A stretch of DNA of 64,000 nt from JAEYZM01 sp943372195 (GCA_943372195.1 CALRXS010000001.1:202196-266195), one strand, 5' to 3'. Shown: positions 9,587 through 19,602, counted from the first letter of the stretch. A program made the numbers and translations. Notes: generated from the letters alone by a model not told the origin.

Positions 9587-10951
9587 TTGAGTAATCAAAC
9601 TTATATAAGTTTATCTGAACTAAATCAGAAAATTGAAGAGCATATAAATCTTCATTTTTCTGATTTGTTTTTTTGGGTATTAGCTGAAGTTTCAAGCCAT
9701 AAATTTTATCAAAATTCAGATCGACATTACTTTGATTTAGTTGAAAAATCAAAAGATTCGAACATTGAAACCGCTAAGATCAAAGCTAAGTCATGGTCTG
9801 ATGGTTCTGAAGCGATTAAGATGTTTGAGAAAAACACCGGACAAAAATTTCAAAATGGAATTCAGGTTTTGGTGCAAGTGAAGGTGGAGTATCATAGAAT
9901 ATACGGACTTTCATTAACACTTTACAATATTGATTCTTCCTTCACATTAGGAAATATTGAGAGGCAAAAACAGGCGACGCTTTTAAAATTAATAAACGAT
10001 AATTCAGATTTTATAAAACTTATAAATGATGAGTATCATACTAAAAACAAGCAAATGCTTATACCAAGTGTGATACAAAAAATTGCTTTAATTGCTTCAC
10101 CTAATTCAGAAGGCTATCAAGACTTTATACATACTTTGATTAACAATCAATTTAACTATACTTTTAGTGTAGATCACTATTTTTCAAGTGTACAAGGTGG
10201 CGATGCTGAAAAAGAATTAGTGAATAAATTGATTAGTATTTATGAATCTAAAATTGATTACGATGTTGTCGTACTTGTAAGAGGTGGTGGTGCTAAAATA
10301 GATTTTATGGTCTTTGATTCTTATTTATTATCAAAAGCTGTTGCTAAATTTCCTATACCTATCATAACTGGTATCGGTCATCATCAAGACGTAAGTATTG
10401 TAGATTTAATGGCACACACTAGTACCAAAACACCTACAAAAGTCGCTGAATTAATTATTGCCAATAATAGATTTTTCGAAGAGAAAATAAATTCCCTAGA
10501 AAAGAAACTTATAATAAGCCTCCAACAAACCATACAAAACAATCAAGAAATATTACAATCTTCACGTAACACTATTAACTTACATACGTATGAAGTAATC
10601 AAACACCATTCAAGTAGACTTATTTCCTTAAAACAAGATTTAATTTCTGAATCGAACTTCAAATTAAAATCAGAACACAAAGAATTGTTAAATGTTAAAT
10701 CTGTGTTAATTTCTCGAGGAAATGATTATATAAAAAATAAATTGCTTAGTATCAAAAATATTGAGTCTATTGCAAAATCACTTGACCCAAGAAATATCTT
10801 GAAACGTGGATTTTCAATTTTAACTCATGAAGGTAAAATTGTATTTAAGAATGAAGACTTACAGAAATTAGATAAAATAAATATTGAAACTTTTGATTCT
10901 GAAATAGAAGCAAATATTAGTTCATTAAAGAAAAAAACACAAAATGGCTAA
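9587..10951 (+). CDS. xseA: Exodeoxyribonuclease VII large subunit
   Basis: The large subunit of the single-strand-specific nuclease that trims ssDNA in repair and recombination. Residues 1-110 form the OB-fold DNA-binding domain; the catalytic domain contains IALIASPNSEGYQDF, DVVVLVRGGGAKIDF and PIITGIGHHQDVSIVDLMAHTS, followed by a long alpha-helical region ending in DPRNILKRGFSIL. Length (454) is normal. The only reasonable start is a TTG at 9587; the next in-frame ATG would delete much of the OB fold. The last eight bases overlap the start of xseB, so the two subunits are translationally coupled. Confidence 0.93.
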   Translation: MSNQTYISLSELNQKIEEHINLHFSDLFFWVLAEVSSHKFYQNSDRHYFDLVEKSKDSNIETAKIKAKSWSDGSEAIKMFEKNTGQKFQNGIQVLVQVKVEYHRIYGLSLTLYNIDSSFTLGNIERQKQATLLKLINDNSDFIKLINDEYHTKNKQMLIPSVIQKIALIASPNSEGYQDFIHTLINNQFNYTFSVDHYFSSVQGGDAEKELVNKLISIYESKIDYDVVVLVRGGGAKIDFMVFDSYLLSKAVAKFPIPIITGIGHHQDVSIVDLMAHTSTKTPTKVAELIIANNRFFEEKINSLEKKLIISLQQTIQNNQEILQSSRNTINLHTYEVIKHHSSRLISLKQDLISESNFKLKSEHKELLNVKSVLISRGNDYIKNKLLSIKNIESIAKSLDPRNILKRGFSILTHEGKIVFKNEDLQKLDKINIETFDSEIEANISSLKKKTQNG

Positions 10952-11150
10952 GAACATAACATATGAACAAGCTTATAATGAGCTCTTAGAAATTGTAAAT
11001 GGAATAGAAAACGAAAGTATATCGATTGATATACTTGCTGAGAAAGTGAAGAGAGCCTCTGAGCTAATTCAGTTCTGTCAAGACAAATTAAGAAGCACTG
11101 AAAAAGAATTAAATAACATAATAAAGCAAATGGATGCAAAAGATATTTAG
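10944..11150 (+). CDS. xseB: Exodeoxyribonuclease VII small subunit
   Basis: A 68-residue alpha-helical protein matching XseB: TYEQAYNELLEIVNGIENESISIDILAEKVKRA followed by ELIQFCQDKLRSTEKEL. Several small subunits coat the helical stalk of XseA and keep the enzyme soluble and active. The ATG lies within the final codons of xseA (8-nt overlap). A 111-base gap with the topA promoter follows. Confidence 0.93.
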   Translation: MAKNITYEQAYNELLEIVNGIENESISIDILAEKVKRASELIQFCQDKLRSTEKELNNIIKQMDAKDI

Positions 11151-11199
11151 GCTTTTAATTCATATTAATAACTAAAAATCAAGGTTTTAATAATTAGTA

Positions 11200-11231
11200 T
11201 TTGAACTTAAAAGCATTAATCTGTTTATTTG
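11200..11231 (+). promoter_or_regulatory. Candidate topA promoter (-33/-7)
   Basis: TTTG at 11200-11203, 20 bases, then TTTATTTG at 11224-11231 (7 of 8 to TAnnTTTG). The spacing matches the Bacteroidota major sigma factor. The expected transcription start lies about 25 bases before the topA ATG at 11262. Confidence 0.55.
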
Positions 11232-11261
11232 CAATAATTGAAATAATGATAAAGCAATATA

Positions 11262-13721
11262 ATGGCTAAAAATTTATTGATAGTTGAGTCACCTGCTAAG
11301 GCGAAAACGATAGAGGGGTATTTAGGTAAAGATTTCTTGGTGAAGTCGAGCTATGGTCATATTAGAGATCTAGTGAAGGGTAATAATGCCATAGAAATTG
11401 AGAATAACTTTGCACAGCATTATGAAGTGCCTGCAGATAAAAAGTCATTAGTTAGTGAACTAAAGAAATTAGCGAAAGAAGCCGAAACGGTTTGGCTAGC
11501 ATCCGATGAGGACCGTGAGGGAGAGGCTATATCGTGGCATCTATTAGAAACATTAGGACTCGATGAGAAGAAAACGAAGAGAATCGTTTTTCACGAAATT
11601 ACGAAGCCCGCTATTTTAAAAGCAATTGAAAACCCACGAACAATAGATTATAATTTAGTAAATGCGCAACAAGCTCGTCGTGTATTAGATAGATTGGTAG
11701 GTTTTGAATTATCACCAGTTTTATGGAGAAAAGTAAAACCTTCTTTATCTGCAGGTCGTGTTCAATCTGTTGCAGTACGTTTAATAGTAGATAGAGAAAG
11801 AGAAATAAATGCTTTTAAAGCAGATGCTAGTTTTAAAATTGTAGCGATTTTTACAACAGACGGACAAAAGAAAAATACTTTCAAAGCTGAATTAGCTAAT
11901 AGATATTCATCTATTTCTGATGCTGAGAAATTTTTAGACGATTGTATCAATGCAGAATTTAAGGTTAAATCTTTAGAAGTTAAACCTTCAAAAAGAAATC
12001 CTGCTGCACCTTTTACAACCTCTACACTTCAACAAGAGGCATCTCGTAAATTAGGTTTTTCAGTTTCTAGAACAATGAGCGTTGCTCAAAAATTATACGA
12101 ATCTGGTAAGATTACCTATATGCGTACCGACTCAGTTAATTTATCTGATACAGCATTAGCTGCTGCTGAGAATGAAATTAATTCAGCTTATGGTACACAA
12201 TATCACCAGAGACGTCATTATAAAACTAAATCTGCTGGAGCACAAGAAGCTCACGAAGCTATACGCCCTACATACTTTAATCAACATAGTATTGATGGTG
12301 ATGCAGCAGAGAAAAGATTGTACGACTTAATTTGGAAACGTGCTATTGCTTCTCAAATGTCAGAAGCATTATTCGAAAAAACGACTGCTAAAATTTCTAT
12401 TTCAACACGCCCTGAGGACTTAGTTGCGCAAGGTGAAGTATTGAAATTCGACGGCTTCTTAAAAGTATATATGGAGTCTGTTGATGAAGATGAGCAAATT
12501 AATACAGAGGATGATTCTGATAATAAAATGTTGCCCGTTTTAGCAGAGAAACAAACTTTAATTTTTGATGAAATGAACGCTGTCGAGAAATATTCTCGTC
12601 CGCCTGCTCGATATACAGAAGCTAGTCTAGTTAAGAAATTAGAAGAACTAGGTATCGGTAGACCATCTACATATGCTCCAACAATTGCAACTATTCAGAA
12701 TAGAGGCTACGTTGTCAAAGAAGATAGAGAAGGAAGAGCTAGAAATTATAGAGTTCTTAGTTTAAAGAATAAAAAAATTGAGCAAAAAGAATTAGTTGAA
12801 CAAGTAGGTGTTGAGAAATCTAAAATGTTTCCGAGTGATATTGGAGTTTTAGTAAATGATTTCTTAGTTCAACATTTTCAAAATATTGTGGATTATAATT
12901 TCACCGCTACTGTTGAAAAACAATTCGATGAAATTGCGCAAGGTTTACAAGAGTGGACAAAAATGATTCATTCATTTTATCAGCCATTTCATAAAGATGT
13001 AGAGAATACCATTGAGAATGCCGATCGTGCAAATGCTACTAGAGAATTAGGTAATGACCCTGAAACAGGTAAACCTATCTCTGTTAAAATTGGCAGATAC
13101 GGTCCATATGTACAAATAGGTGAGAATGACGAAAACTCAGAAGAGAAGCCTCGTTACGCAAGCTTACGTCCGGGTCAAATGGTAGAAACCCTTACTCTCG
13201 ATCAAGCCTTAGATTTATTTAAAATGCCTAAAAAGGTGGGTTTATTTGAAGAAAAAGAAGTAACAATTGGTATAGGTAGATTCGGACCTTATATCAGACA
13301 TAATAATATCTTTACGTCAATAGGTAAAGAAGATGATCCTTATACAATTGACTTAGAAAGATCAATAGAACTAATTAATATAAAGCGTGAAAAAGATGCT
13401 AATAAATTAATAAAAGCATTTGAAGAGAATGAATTGGTGAAAGTATTAAATGGTAGATGGGGACCATACATAGCATATGGCAAACATAATATCAAAATAC
13501 CAAAAGGTACTGATGCAGCTAGTTTAACTTTTGAAGATATCTTGAAATTAGCAGGTGGTGCATTACCAGAACTTGATACTAAAAAGTCTGCTAAAAAAGC
13601 TGCACCCAAAAAGGCTGCTCCTAAGAAAGCTGCGCCCAAAAAAGCAAGTACTAAAACTAAAACAAGTACCAAAACAACAACCAAGAAAACTACTACGAAA
13701 GCAAAAAAATCGGTAAAATAA
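11262..13721 (+). CDS. topA: DNA topoisomerase I
   Basis: A type IA topoisomerase of 819 residues that relaxes negative supercoils. The Toprim domain is N-terminal (LLIVESPAKAKTIEGYLG; acidic motif SDEDREGEAI at 81-90). The catalytic tyrosine is Y286 in KITYMRTDSVNLS. Instead of zinc ribbons, the C-terminus carries topoisomerase C-terminal repeats with GRYGPYVQ, GRFGPYIR and GRWGPYIA. It ends in a basic low-complexity tail (about 775-819) built from KKAAP units and then Lys/Thr blocks, likely to bind DNA or RNA nonspecifically. The stop codon abuts the ATG of the 134-residue gene that follows. Confidence 0.96.
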   Translation: MAKNLLIVESPAKAKTIEGYLGKDFLVKSSYGHIRDLVKGNNAIEIENNFAQHYEVPADKKSLVSELKKLAKEAETVWLASDEDREGEAISWHLLETLGLDEKKTKRIVFHEITKPAILKAIENPRTIDYNLVNAQQARRVLDRLVGFELSPVLWRKVKPSLSAGRVQSVAVRLIVDREREINAFKADASFKIVAIFTTDGQKKNTFKAELANRYSSISDAEKFLDDCINAEFKVKSLEVKPSKRNPAAPFTTSTLQQEASRKLGFSVSRTMSVAQKLYESGKITYMRTDSVNLSDTALAAAENEINSAYGTQYHQRRHYKTKSAGAQEAHEAIRPTYFNQHSIDGDAAEKRLYDLIWKRAIASQMSEALFEKTTAKISISTRPEDLVAQGEVLKFDGFLKVYMESVDEDEQINTEDDSDNKMLPVLAEKQTLIFDEMNAVEKYSRPPARYTEASLVKKLEELGIGRPSTYAPTIATIQNRGYVVKEDREGRARNYRVLSLKNKKIEQKELVEQVGVEKSKMFPSDIGVLVNDFLVQHFQNIVDYNFTATVEKQFDEIAQGLQEWTKMIHSFYQPFHKDVENTIENADRANATRELGNDPETGKPISVKIGRYGPYVQIGENDENSEEKPRYASLRPGQMVETLTLDQALDLFKMPKKVGLFEEKEVTIGIGRFGPYIRHNNIFTSIGKEDDPYTIDLERSIELINIKREKDANKLIKAFEENELVKVLNGRWGPYIAYGKHNIKIPKGTDAASLTFEDILKLAGGALPELDTKKSAKKAAPKKAAPKKAAPKKASTKTKTSTKTTTKKTTTKAKKSVK

Positions 13722-14126
13722 ATGAAAAGTGATTTACCCGAAAATATTGTAGAAGATATAGCTATTGCTGTTGTTTTAGAAGAAGAACATGTTCAGTCTA
13801 GCTCATGGAAAGTTTATATACTTAATTTGAAAGATATAGAAATTGAAAATGTTTTAGTTAGTTCAAAAGGCTATGGTACATTAAATGGTGAACAAGTTAA
13901 AACATCTGTTTTTAGGCACTTTATAGGTAATTTAAAAGCAAAATCATATTCAGCAATAGAATTAATTGATGAAAAATTATTTGCTATTAATAATGAATTT
14001 TGGCTGAGTTATTATATTAATGGAGTTATTTACGATAAAAAATTTATTTTTTTAACAGAAAGCATAACTGAATCAAACTTTATGCGAATTCCTATCGTAA
14101 ATAAACCTGGAGTAATGATTAAATAA
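13722..14126 (+). CDS. Conserved hypothetical protein downstream of topA
   Basis: A 134-residue soluble protein with no signal peptide, membrane segment or catalytic motif that I recognise. It has alternating hydrophobic beta strands (IAIAVVLEEE, WKVYILNLK, EFWLSYYINGVIYDKKFIFL), suggesting a small beta-rich fold. I recall similar proteins in other Bacteroidota carrying spurious phenylalanyl-tRNA synthetase labels; nothing here supports that name. It starts immediately after the topA stop codon and is followed by an intrinsic terminator, so it probably ends the topA transcript. Confidence 0.7.
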   Translation: MKSDLPENIVEDIAIAVVLEEEHVQSSSWKVYILNLKDIEIENVLVSSKGYGTLNGEQVKTSVFRHFIGNLKAKSYSAIELIDEKLFAINNEFWLSYYINGVIYDKKFIFLTESITESNFMRIPIVNKPGVMIK

Positions 14127-14130
14127 AAAC

Positions 14131-14151
14131 CTGCATTCTTGCAGTTTTTTT
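14131..14151 (+). terminator. Rho-independent terminator after the topA operon
   Basis: CTGCA (14131-14135), loop TTCT, TGCAG (14140-14144), followed by seven T residues. It begins four bases after the stop codon of the 134-residue gene. Confidence 0.75.
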
Positions 14152-14181
14152 AAAACTCATTATGTTATATTTTTAATCATT

Positions 14182-14706
14182 ATGAAAGCTTTTAATATTG
14201 AGGATGTATTGTTTCTTGATATAGAAACTGCACCGTTAGAGAATACATTAATAGAGTCTGAAAGGGTAGTTTGTATCTGTGTGGGTAAATTCGGACAAGA
14301 TTCAAATAGGTATCTAAACTTAAGATCATTTTATAATGAAAATGAAACAAAATTGCTTTTAGAATTTAATAGCTTCTTATTAAATTTCTCAAAAAATACT
14401 ATTCTATGTGCTCATAATGGTAATACTTTTAATTTCCCATTCTTATCAGCACGAATGACAGTTAATGGAATGATTTCACCAGCCATATTAACTGAAAATG
14501 CCTATTTAAATGGCTTAAATCAATTAGATACGAATGAGTTCATCACCAATAATAACTTCGAAAGTTCAAAGCAAAAACAAGCTTCAATGAATGAACCAGA
14601 AGAAATTGTATCGTATTGTTTTAATGATATTGTAGCGATTGCTCAAATATTATTAAGATTTAAGAACTTAGGCAGTGTTTCTACCGAAAATATTTATTAT
14701 GTTTAA
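14182..14706 (+). CDS. Degenerate PolB-like 3'-5' exonuclease domain protein
   Basis: A 174-residue protein resembling the stand-alone DEDDy exonucleases related to the DNA polymerase B proofreading domain. Motif I is present (FLDIET, D13 and E15) and motif III is present (VSYCFNDIVAIAQ, Y145 and D149). In motif II, usually HNGxxFDxP, the sequence is HNGNTFNFP, so Asn84 replaces the catalytic Asp. The protein is also shorter than the roughly 240-residue relatives I know: the segment between motifs II and III is reduced to about 60 residues. It may be catalytically weak or a binding-only derivative. It stands alone between a terminator and the ABC gene. Confidence 0.6.
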   Translation: MKAFNIEDVLFLDIETAPLENTLIESERVVCICVGKFGQDSNRYLNLRSFYNENETKLLLEFNSFLLNFSKNTILCAHNGNTFNFPFLSARMTVNGMISPAILTENAYLNGLNQLDTNEFITNNNFESSKQKQASMNEPEEIVSYCFNDIVAIAQILLRFKNLGSVSTENIYYV

Positions 14707-14728
14707 GCTAATTAGTTTGGCTTAAATA

Positions 14729-16438
14729 ATGACTATTCTATCTATAAAAAATCTTTCACTTAGCTTTAAAAATGATCAAGGTATACATAAAGCTTTAAAA
14801 CCTATAAGCTTTACTATTAAACGAGGTCAAGTTTGTGGTATAGTTGGGGAGTCAGGATCTGGCAAATCAATAACTTCTTTAGCTATAATGGGCTTGCTCT
14901 CAAAAAATGCAATTATCGAAGGCGAAATTATTTACCATGAACAAAACCAATCTATAAATTTACTTAGTCTATCTGATAATGAATTACGATCATACCGAGG
15001 AAATAAATTCGCTATGATTTTTCAAGAACCCATGACTTCGTTAAACCCTGTAATGAAATGTGGTGAACAAGTTCTTGAAGCTATTCTTAATAATCAAAAT
15101 ATTTCTGATGATGATGCAAAACAAAAAGTAATTGCATTATTCAATGAAGTTCAACTACCTAGACCTGAAAAAATTTATAATGCTTATCCGCATGAGATAT
15201 CAGGCGGACAAAAGCAAAGGGTAATGATTGCAATGGCTCTTAGCTCAAATCCAGAGTTATTAATCGCTGATGAGCCTACTACAGCTTTAGATGTTACTGT
15301 ACAAAAAAATATTATTGAACTGCTCAAGAAAATAAAAAATGAGAGAGCAATGTCGATGATATTTATATCTCATGATTTAGGCTTAGTAGCTGAGATTGCA
15401 GATGAAGTATTAGTAATGAATAAAGGTGAGTTAGTAGAACAAAATACATCTGTAGAAATTTTTAGACATCCGAAGAATAATTATACCAAAGGATTAATAG
15501 CATGTAAGCCCAATATTCATCAACAAATGAAACGATTATTAACAATCAATGATTTTGTTAATGAAGAAACACCAATTGCTGAAATATTAAACAAGCAAAC
15601 TTTAAATGAATTAGAAATACTTTCGAGAAGAAAAAGCATTGAAAATTCTGAAGTGATATTAGAAGTAAAAAACCTTTCTAAATATTATAACATCAACACA
15701 GGATTGTTTACTGTTTCGAAAGATAAAGTTTATGCAGTAAATGATGTAAGCTTTAAGATATACAAGGGTGAAACATTAGGATTAGTAGGAGAGTCGGGCT
15801 GTGGTAAAACAACCCTAGGTAGAAGTATACTTAGATTAATAGAGCCTGATGAAGGTGAAATATTATTTAAATCAGATAATATTTTAAAATATAATACAAA
15901 AGAATTAAGAGCAATACGATCTAAAATTCAAATCATATTTCAAGATCCATATTCTTCTTTAAATCCGAAGATGACCATCGGACAAGCCTTAATGGAGCCG
16001 ATGATGATACATAAAATCGGAAAAACGGAAATTGATAGAAAGAAAATAGTCTTAGCTACTTTAGAGAATGTGGGATTATTACCAGAGCATTTTAATAGGT
16101 ATCCGCATGAGTTTTCTGGCGGACAAAGACAAAGGATATGTATCGCTAGAACATTGGTATTACAGCCAGAGTTAATTATATGTGATGAATCGGTATCAGC
16201 ATTAGATGTATCGGTACAAGCACAAGTATTAAATTTGTTAGCAGATTTGAGAGATAAATTTTCATTGACGTATTTATTTATATCACATGATTTATCAGTA
16301 ATTAAACATATTTCAGATCGAATAATGGTGATGCAAAAAGGTAAAATAGTAGAAAGTGGTTATCCTGATTTGGTCTATGCAAATCCTCAACAAGAGTATA
16401 CAAAAGAATTAATAGCATCGATTCCTGATTGGAATTAA
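14729..16438 (+). CDS. Peptide-type ABC transporter, fused double ATP-binding protein
   Basis: Two complete oligopeptide/dipeptide-type ATPase domains (DppD-like then DppF-like) in one 569-residue chain, as in YejF or GsiA. Domain 1: Walker A GESGSGKS (40-47), signature SGGQKQR, Walker B LLIADEPTTALD. Domain 2 (from about residue 315): Walker A GESGCGKT near 354, signature SGGQRQR, Walker B LIICDESVSALD. The first domain ends with the YTKGLIACKP segment typical of this subfamily. No permease or binding-protein gene lies beside it, so the partners are elsewhere. RNase R follows nine bases downstream. Confidence 0.92.
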   Translation: MTILSIKNLSLSFKNDQGIHKALKPISFTIKRGQVCGIVGESGSGKSITSLAIMGLLSKNAIIEGEIIYHEQNQSINLLSLSDNELRSYRGNKFAMIFQEPMTSLNPVMKCGEQVLEAILNNQNISDDDAKQKVIALFNEVQLPRPEKIYNAYPHEISGGQKQRVMIAMALSSNPELLIADEPTTALDVTVQKNIIELLKKIKNERAMSMIFISHDLGLVAEIADEVLVMNKGELVEQNTSVEIFRHPKNNYTKGLIACKPNIHQQMKRLLTINDFVNEETPIAEILNKQTLNELEILSRRKSIENSEVILEVKNLSKYYNINTGLFTVSKDKVYAVNDVSFKIYKGETLGLVGESGCGKTTLGRSILRLIEPDEGEILFKSDNILKYNTKELRAIRSKIQIIFQDPYSSLNPKMTIGQALMEPMMIHKIGKTEIDRKKIVLATLENVGLLPEHFNRYPHEFSGGQRQRICIARTLVLQPELIICDESVSALDVSVQAQVLNLLADLRDKFSLTYLFISHDLSVIKHISDRIMVMQKGKIVESGYPDLVYANPQQEYTKELIASIPDWN

Positions 16439-16447
16439 CAAACAATT

Positions 16448-18622
16448 ATGACAAAGAAGAAAAACTTAGCAATAAAAAATATACTTACACAATTAGTGCA
16501 AGAAGTCTTTACTAAGAATATGACTCAAGCATTTAATTACAAGCAGGTATCAGCAAAATTGAGTATCGACGACAATGATACTCGACAAATAATACATGAA
16601 ATTATATTAGAAATTTTAGCAAAAGGAATTATTGATGAAGTTGAAAAAGGTAAATATCAATTAAAAGCTAAACCAAACCATGTAGAAGGAATCATTGACA
16701 TGGCTCAAAGTGGTTCAGCTTATTTGATAGTAGAGGGGATGGAAGAAGATATTTTTATTGCACCACGAAAGCTACGCAATGCATTACACGGTGATAAAGT
16801 AAAAGTGTTTGTTTATGCAACTAGAAATGGCAAGAATTTAGAAGGAGAAGTTTTAGAAATTATTAACAGAGCAAAAACTGAATTTACTGGTACTATTCAA
16901 ATGTTACCAAAATTTGCTTTCTTGATACCAGATAATCGTAAAATGTTGCACGACATTTTTATACCTCTCGATCATTTAAATGGTGCCAAAGACGGAGAGA
17001 AAGCAGTAGCTAAAATTACAGACTGGCCTATATCAGCAAAGAATCCGATAGGCGAAATTACTGCAGTACTTGGTGAACAAGGCTTGAATGCTACAGAGAT
17101 GAATGCAGTATTAGCAGAATATGGTTTCCCACTTGAATTTCCGAAAACAGTAGAAAAAGAATGTGATGCCATATCTACTAGCATACATCCGAATGAAATA
17201 AAAAACAGAAGAGATTTTAGAGATACTCTAACATTTACGATTGACCCATTTGATGCAAAAGATTTTGATGATGCAATATCTTTTAAAAGAATTGATCAAA
17301 ACACATTTGAAATTGGAGTACACATTGCAGACGTTTCTCATTATGTACAACCCAATACAGCATTAGATCTTGAAGCTTTGAACAGAGGTACATCAGTATA
17401 TCTAGTTGGTAAGGTTATACCCATGTTACCTGAGAAACTATCAAACGAATTATGTTCACTAAGACCTAATGAAGATAAACTTACATTCTCTGCAGTCTTT
17501 AAAATGGATTTGAAAGGAAATGTATTAGAAGAATGGTTCGGCAGAACAATTATACATTCAATAAGAAGATTTACCTATGAAGAAGTTTGGGAAATATTGC
17601 AAACCGGACAAGGAGATTATAAAGAAGAGCTGACTATTTTAAATACTATAGCTTATAAATTAAGAGATGCTCGATTTAAAAATGGGGCAATTAATTTTGA
17701 AACTACAGAGGTTAAATTTAAACTAGATGAAAACGGCAAACCTATTGGTGTGTATGTGAAAGAACGTAATGATGCGCATAAATTGATTGAAGATTTTATG
17801 CTTTTAGCCAATAGAAAAGTAGCTGAGTTCATTGCTACGAAAGGAAAGAAGAAGAACTCATTAGGATTTGTTTATAGAGTACACGATTCACCAAAGGAAG
17901 ATGTATTAGAAGGATTTGCAAAATTTGCAGCTCGATTTGGATATAAAGTAAATACTAAATCTCATTCAGAGATATCCAAATCATTAAATCAGTTAATGTC
18001 TGATGTTGAAGGTACGAAAGAGCAAAATGTATTGACTCAATTAGCTATTCGTTCAATGGCTAAAGCGATTTATACTACTAAAAAGACAAGTCACTACGGA
18101 TTAGCTTTTGATTACTACACGCATTTTACATCGCCTATTAGAAGATATCCGGATGTTATGGCACATCGATTATTGCAGCATTATTTAGATGGTAAGTCTA
18201 GTGTTAATACAGAAGATTTAGAAAAACAATGTTTGCATTCATCACAAATGGAGAAAAGAGCAGCTGATGCAGAACGATTATTTGTAAAATATAAACAAGC
18301 TGAATTCTTATCAGAACAAGTTGGTGAGATATACAATGGAATTATATCAGGTGTAACTGAATGGGGTATATATGTGGAAATTATAGAAAACAAATGTGAG
18401 GGAATGATACGTTTGAGAGACATAAATGATGACTTTTATGTATTAGATCAAGAGAATTATTGTATCATCGGACAAAGGTTTAAACGTAAGTATCAATTAG
18501 GTGATGAAGTTCAAATAAAAGTTAAAAAAGTTGAACTTACTAAAAAACAAATCGACTTCGAATTGATTACTAAAGATGCACCATTGAATTTTGTTAAGAA
18601 AAACCATAAAAAGAGAAGATAA
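16448..18622 (+). CDS. rnr: Ribonuclease R
   Basis: A 3'-5' exoribonuclease of the RNB family able to degrade structured RNA. Order: N-terminal winged-helix-like segment (1-75), cold-shock/OB domains (about 75-230), RNB catalytic domain with the acidic cluster TFTIDPFDAKDFDDAIS and HIADVSHYV, the HYGLAFDYYTHFTSPIRRYPD motif, and a C-terminal S1 domain (from about 635: GEIYNGIISGVTEWGIYVEI). A short basic tail follows (KKNHKKRR). Length 724 is normal. The isoprenoid synthase gene begins five bases after its stop codon. Confidence 0.95.
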   Translation: MTKKKNLAIKNILTQLVQEVFTKNMTQAFNYKQVSAKLSIDDNDTRQIIHEIILEILAKGIIDEVEKGKYQLKAKPNHVEGIIDMAQSGSAYLIVEGMEEDIFIAPRKLRNALHGDKVKVFVYATRNGKNLEGEVLEIINRAKTEFTGTIQMLPKFAFLIPDNRKMLHDIFIPLDHLNGAKDGEKAVAKITDWPISAKNPIGEITAVLGEQGLNATEMNAVLAEYGFPLEFPKTVEKECDAISTSIHPNEIKNRRDFRDTLTFTIDPFDAKDFDDAISFKRIDQNTFEIGVHIADVSHYVQPNTALDLEALNRGTSVYLVGKVIPMLPEKLSNELCSLRPNEDKLTFSAVFKMDLKGNVLEEWFGRTIIHSIRRFTYEEVWEILQTGQGDYKEELTILNTIAYKLRDARFKNGAINFETTEVKFKLDENGKPIGVYVKERNDAHKLIEDFMLLANRKVAEFIATKGKKKNSLGFVYRVHDSPKEDVLEGFAKFAARFGYKVNTKSHSEISKSLNQLMSDVEGTKEQNVLTQLAIRSMAKAIYTTKKTSHYGLAFDYYTHFTSPIRRYPDVMAHRLLQHYLDGKSSVNTEDLEKQCLHSSQMEKRAADAERLFVKYKQAEFLSEQVGEIYNGIISGVTEWGIYVEIIENKCEGMIRLRDINDDFYVLDQENYCIIGQRFKRKYQLGDEVQIKVKKVELTKKQIDFELITKDAPLNFVKKNHKKRR

Positions 18623-18627
18623 TATCA

Positions 18628-19602
18628 ATGCAAAAAATAATTGAACTACAAACATTAGTATCAAATAGAATAAAAGAACAAACATATTCTAAGTTTCCGC
18701 ATGAATTATACGATCCCTTAGATTATATAATGTCATTAGGAGGGAAGCGTATGCGTCCGGTTTTAGTGCTATTAGCTCACCACTTATATTCAGACAATCA
18801 TGAGGAAGTGTTAGACGCAGCAATAGCTGTTGAAACATTCCATAACTTCAGTTTAATACACGATGATATTATGGATGCTGCACCCATAAGAAGAGGGAAG
18901 CCAACCGTTCATGAAAAGTGGAATCAAAATACTGCAATACTATCTGGAGATGTAATGTTGGTAAAAGCCTATGAACATTTTGTCAATTATCCGAATGAAA
19001 TTTTACCTGATCTTTTAAAACTATTTAATAAGACAGCTATAGAAGTTTGCGAGGGACAACAGATAGACATGATGTTCGAAACGCAAAATAATGTAACTGT
19101 TGAGGAGTACATTCGAATGATTGAACTCAAAACAGCAGTATTGCTTGGTTGTAGCTTAGAGATAGGTGCTATTATTGCAAAAGCTCCTACAGAAGAAGCT
19201 AAAATGCTTTATGAGTATGGAAGGTTAATGGGCATTGCTTTTCAGCTACAAGACGATTATTTAGATGTCTACGCAAATCCCGATAAATTTGGAAAACAAG
19301 TAGGGGGAGATATTATTGCCAATAAGAAAACATTCTTGTGGATAGAGGCACATGCCTTAGCTAAAGATGAACAGTTGGCTGAACTAAAACATTGGGAAAA
19401 TTTAAAAGTATTCAAAGGAGAAGAAAAAGTAAATGCCATTACAAAAATCTATAATGAACTTGGTATACCTCAATTAACCGAGAACAAAATCAAAGAATTC
19501 GCCGATCAAGCTTTTGCTATTTTAAATAAAGTTAATGGTAATGAGTCTGTGAAAAAACTGTTGGTAAAGCTATCAGAAGATTTACTTGTTAGAGAGAGTT
19601 AA
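18628..19602 (+). CDS. Polyprenyl diphosphate synthase
   Basis: A trans-prenyltransferase of 324 residues that condenses isopentenyl diphosphate with allylic diphosphates, probably supplying the menaquinone side chain. Both aspartate-rich motifs are intact: DDIMD at 79-83 (SLIHDDIMDAAPIRRGKPTVH) and DDYLD near 211 (FQLQDDYLDVYA). The substrate motif GGKRMRP is at 38-44. Product length cannot be set from sequence with certainty. It follows RNase R closely and ends at a strong bidirectional terminator. Confidence 0.92.
   Translation: MQKIIELQTLVSNRIKEQTYSKFPHELYDPLDYIMSLGGKRMRPVLVLLAHHLYSDNHEEVLDAAIAVETFHNFSLIHDDIMDAAPIRRGKPTVHEKWNQNTAILSGDVMLVKAYEHFVNYPNEILPDLLKLFNKTAIEVCEGQQIDMMFETQNNVTVEEYIRMIELKTAVLLGCSLEIGAIIAKAPTEEAKMLYEYGRLMGIAFQLQDDYLDVYANPDKFGKQVGGDIIANKKTFLWIEAHALAKDEQLAELKHWENLKVFKGEEKVNAITKIYNELGIPQLTENKIKEFADQAFAILNKVNGNESVKKLLVKLSEDLLVRES

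Noticed and set aside
13340..13684. A minus-strand open frame rich in Val, Leu and Ala opposite the end of topA
   Set aside because: It is the antisense reading of the Lys/Ala/Pro tail codons of topA; its hydrophobic repeats mirror the KKAAP units and there is no start signal.
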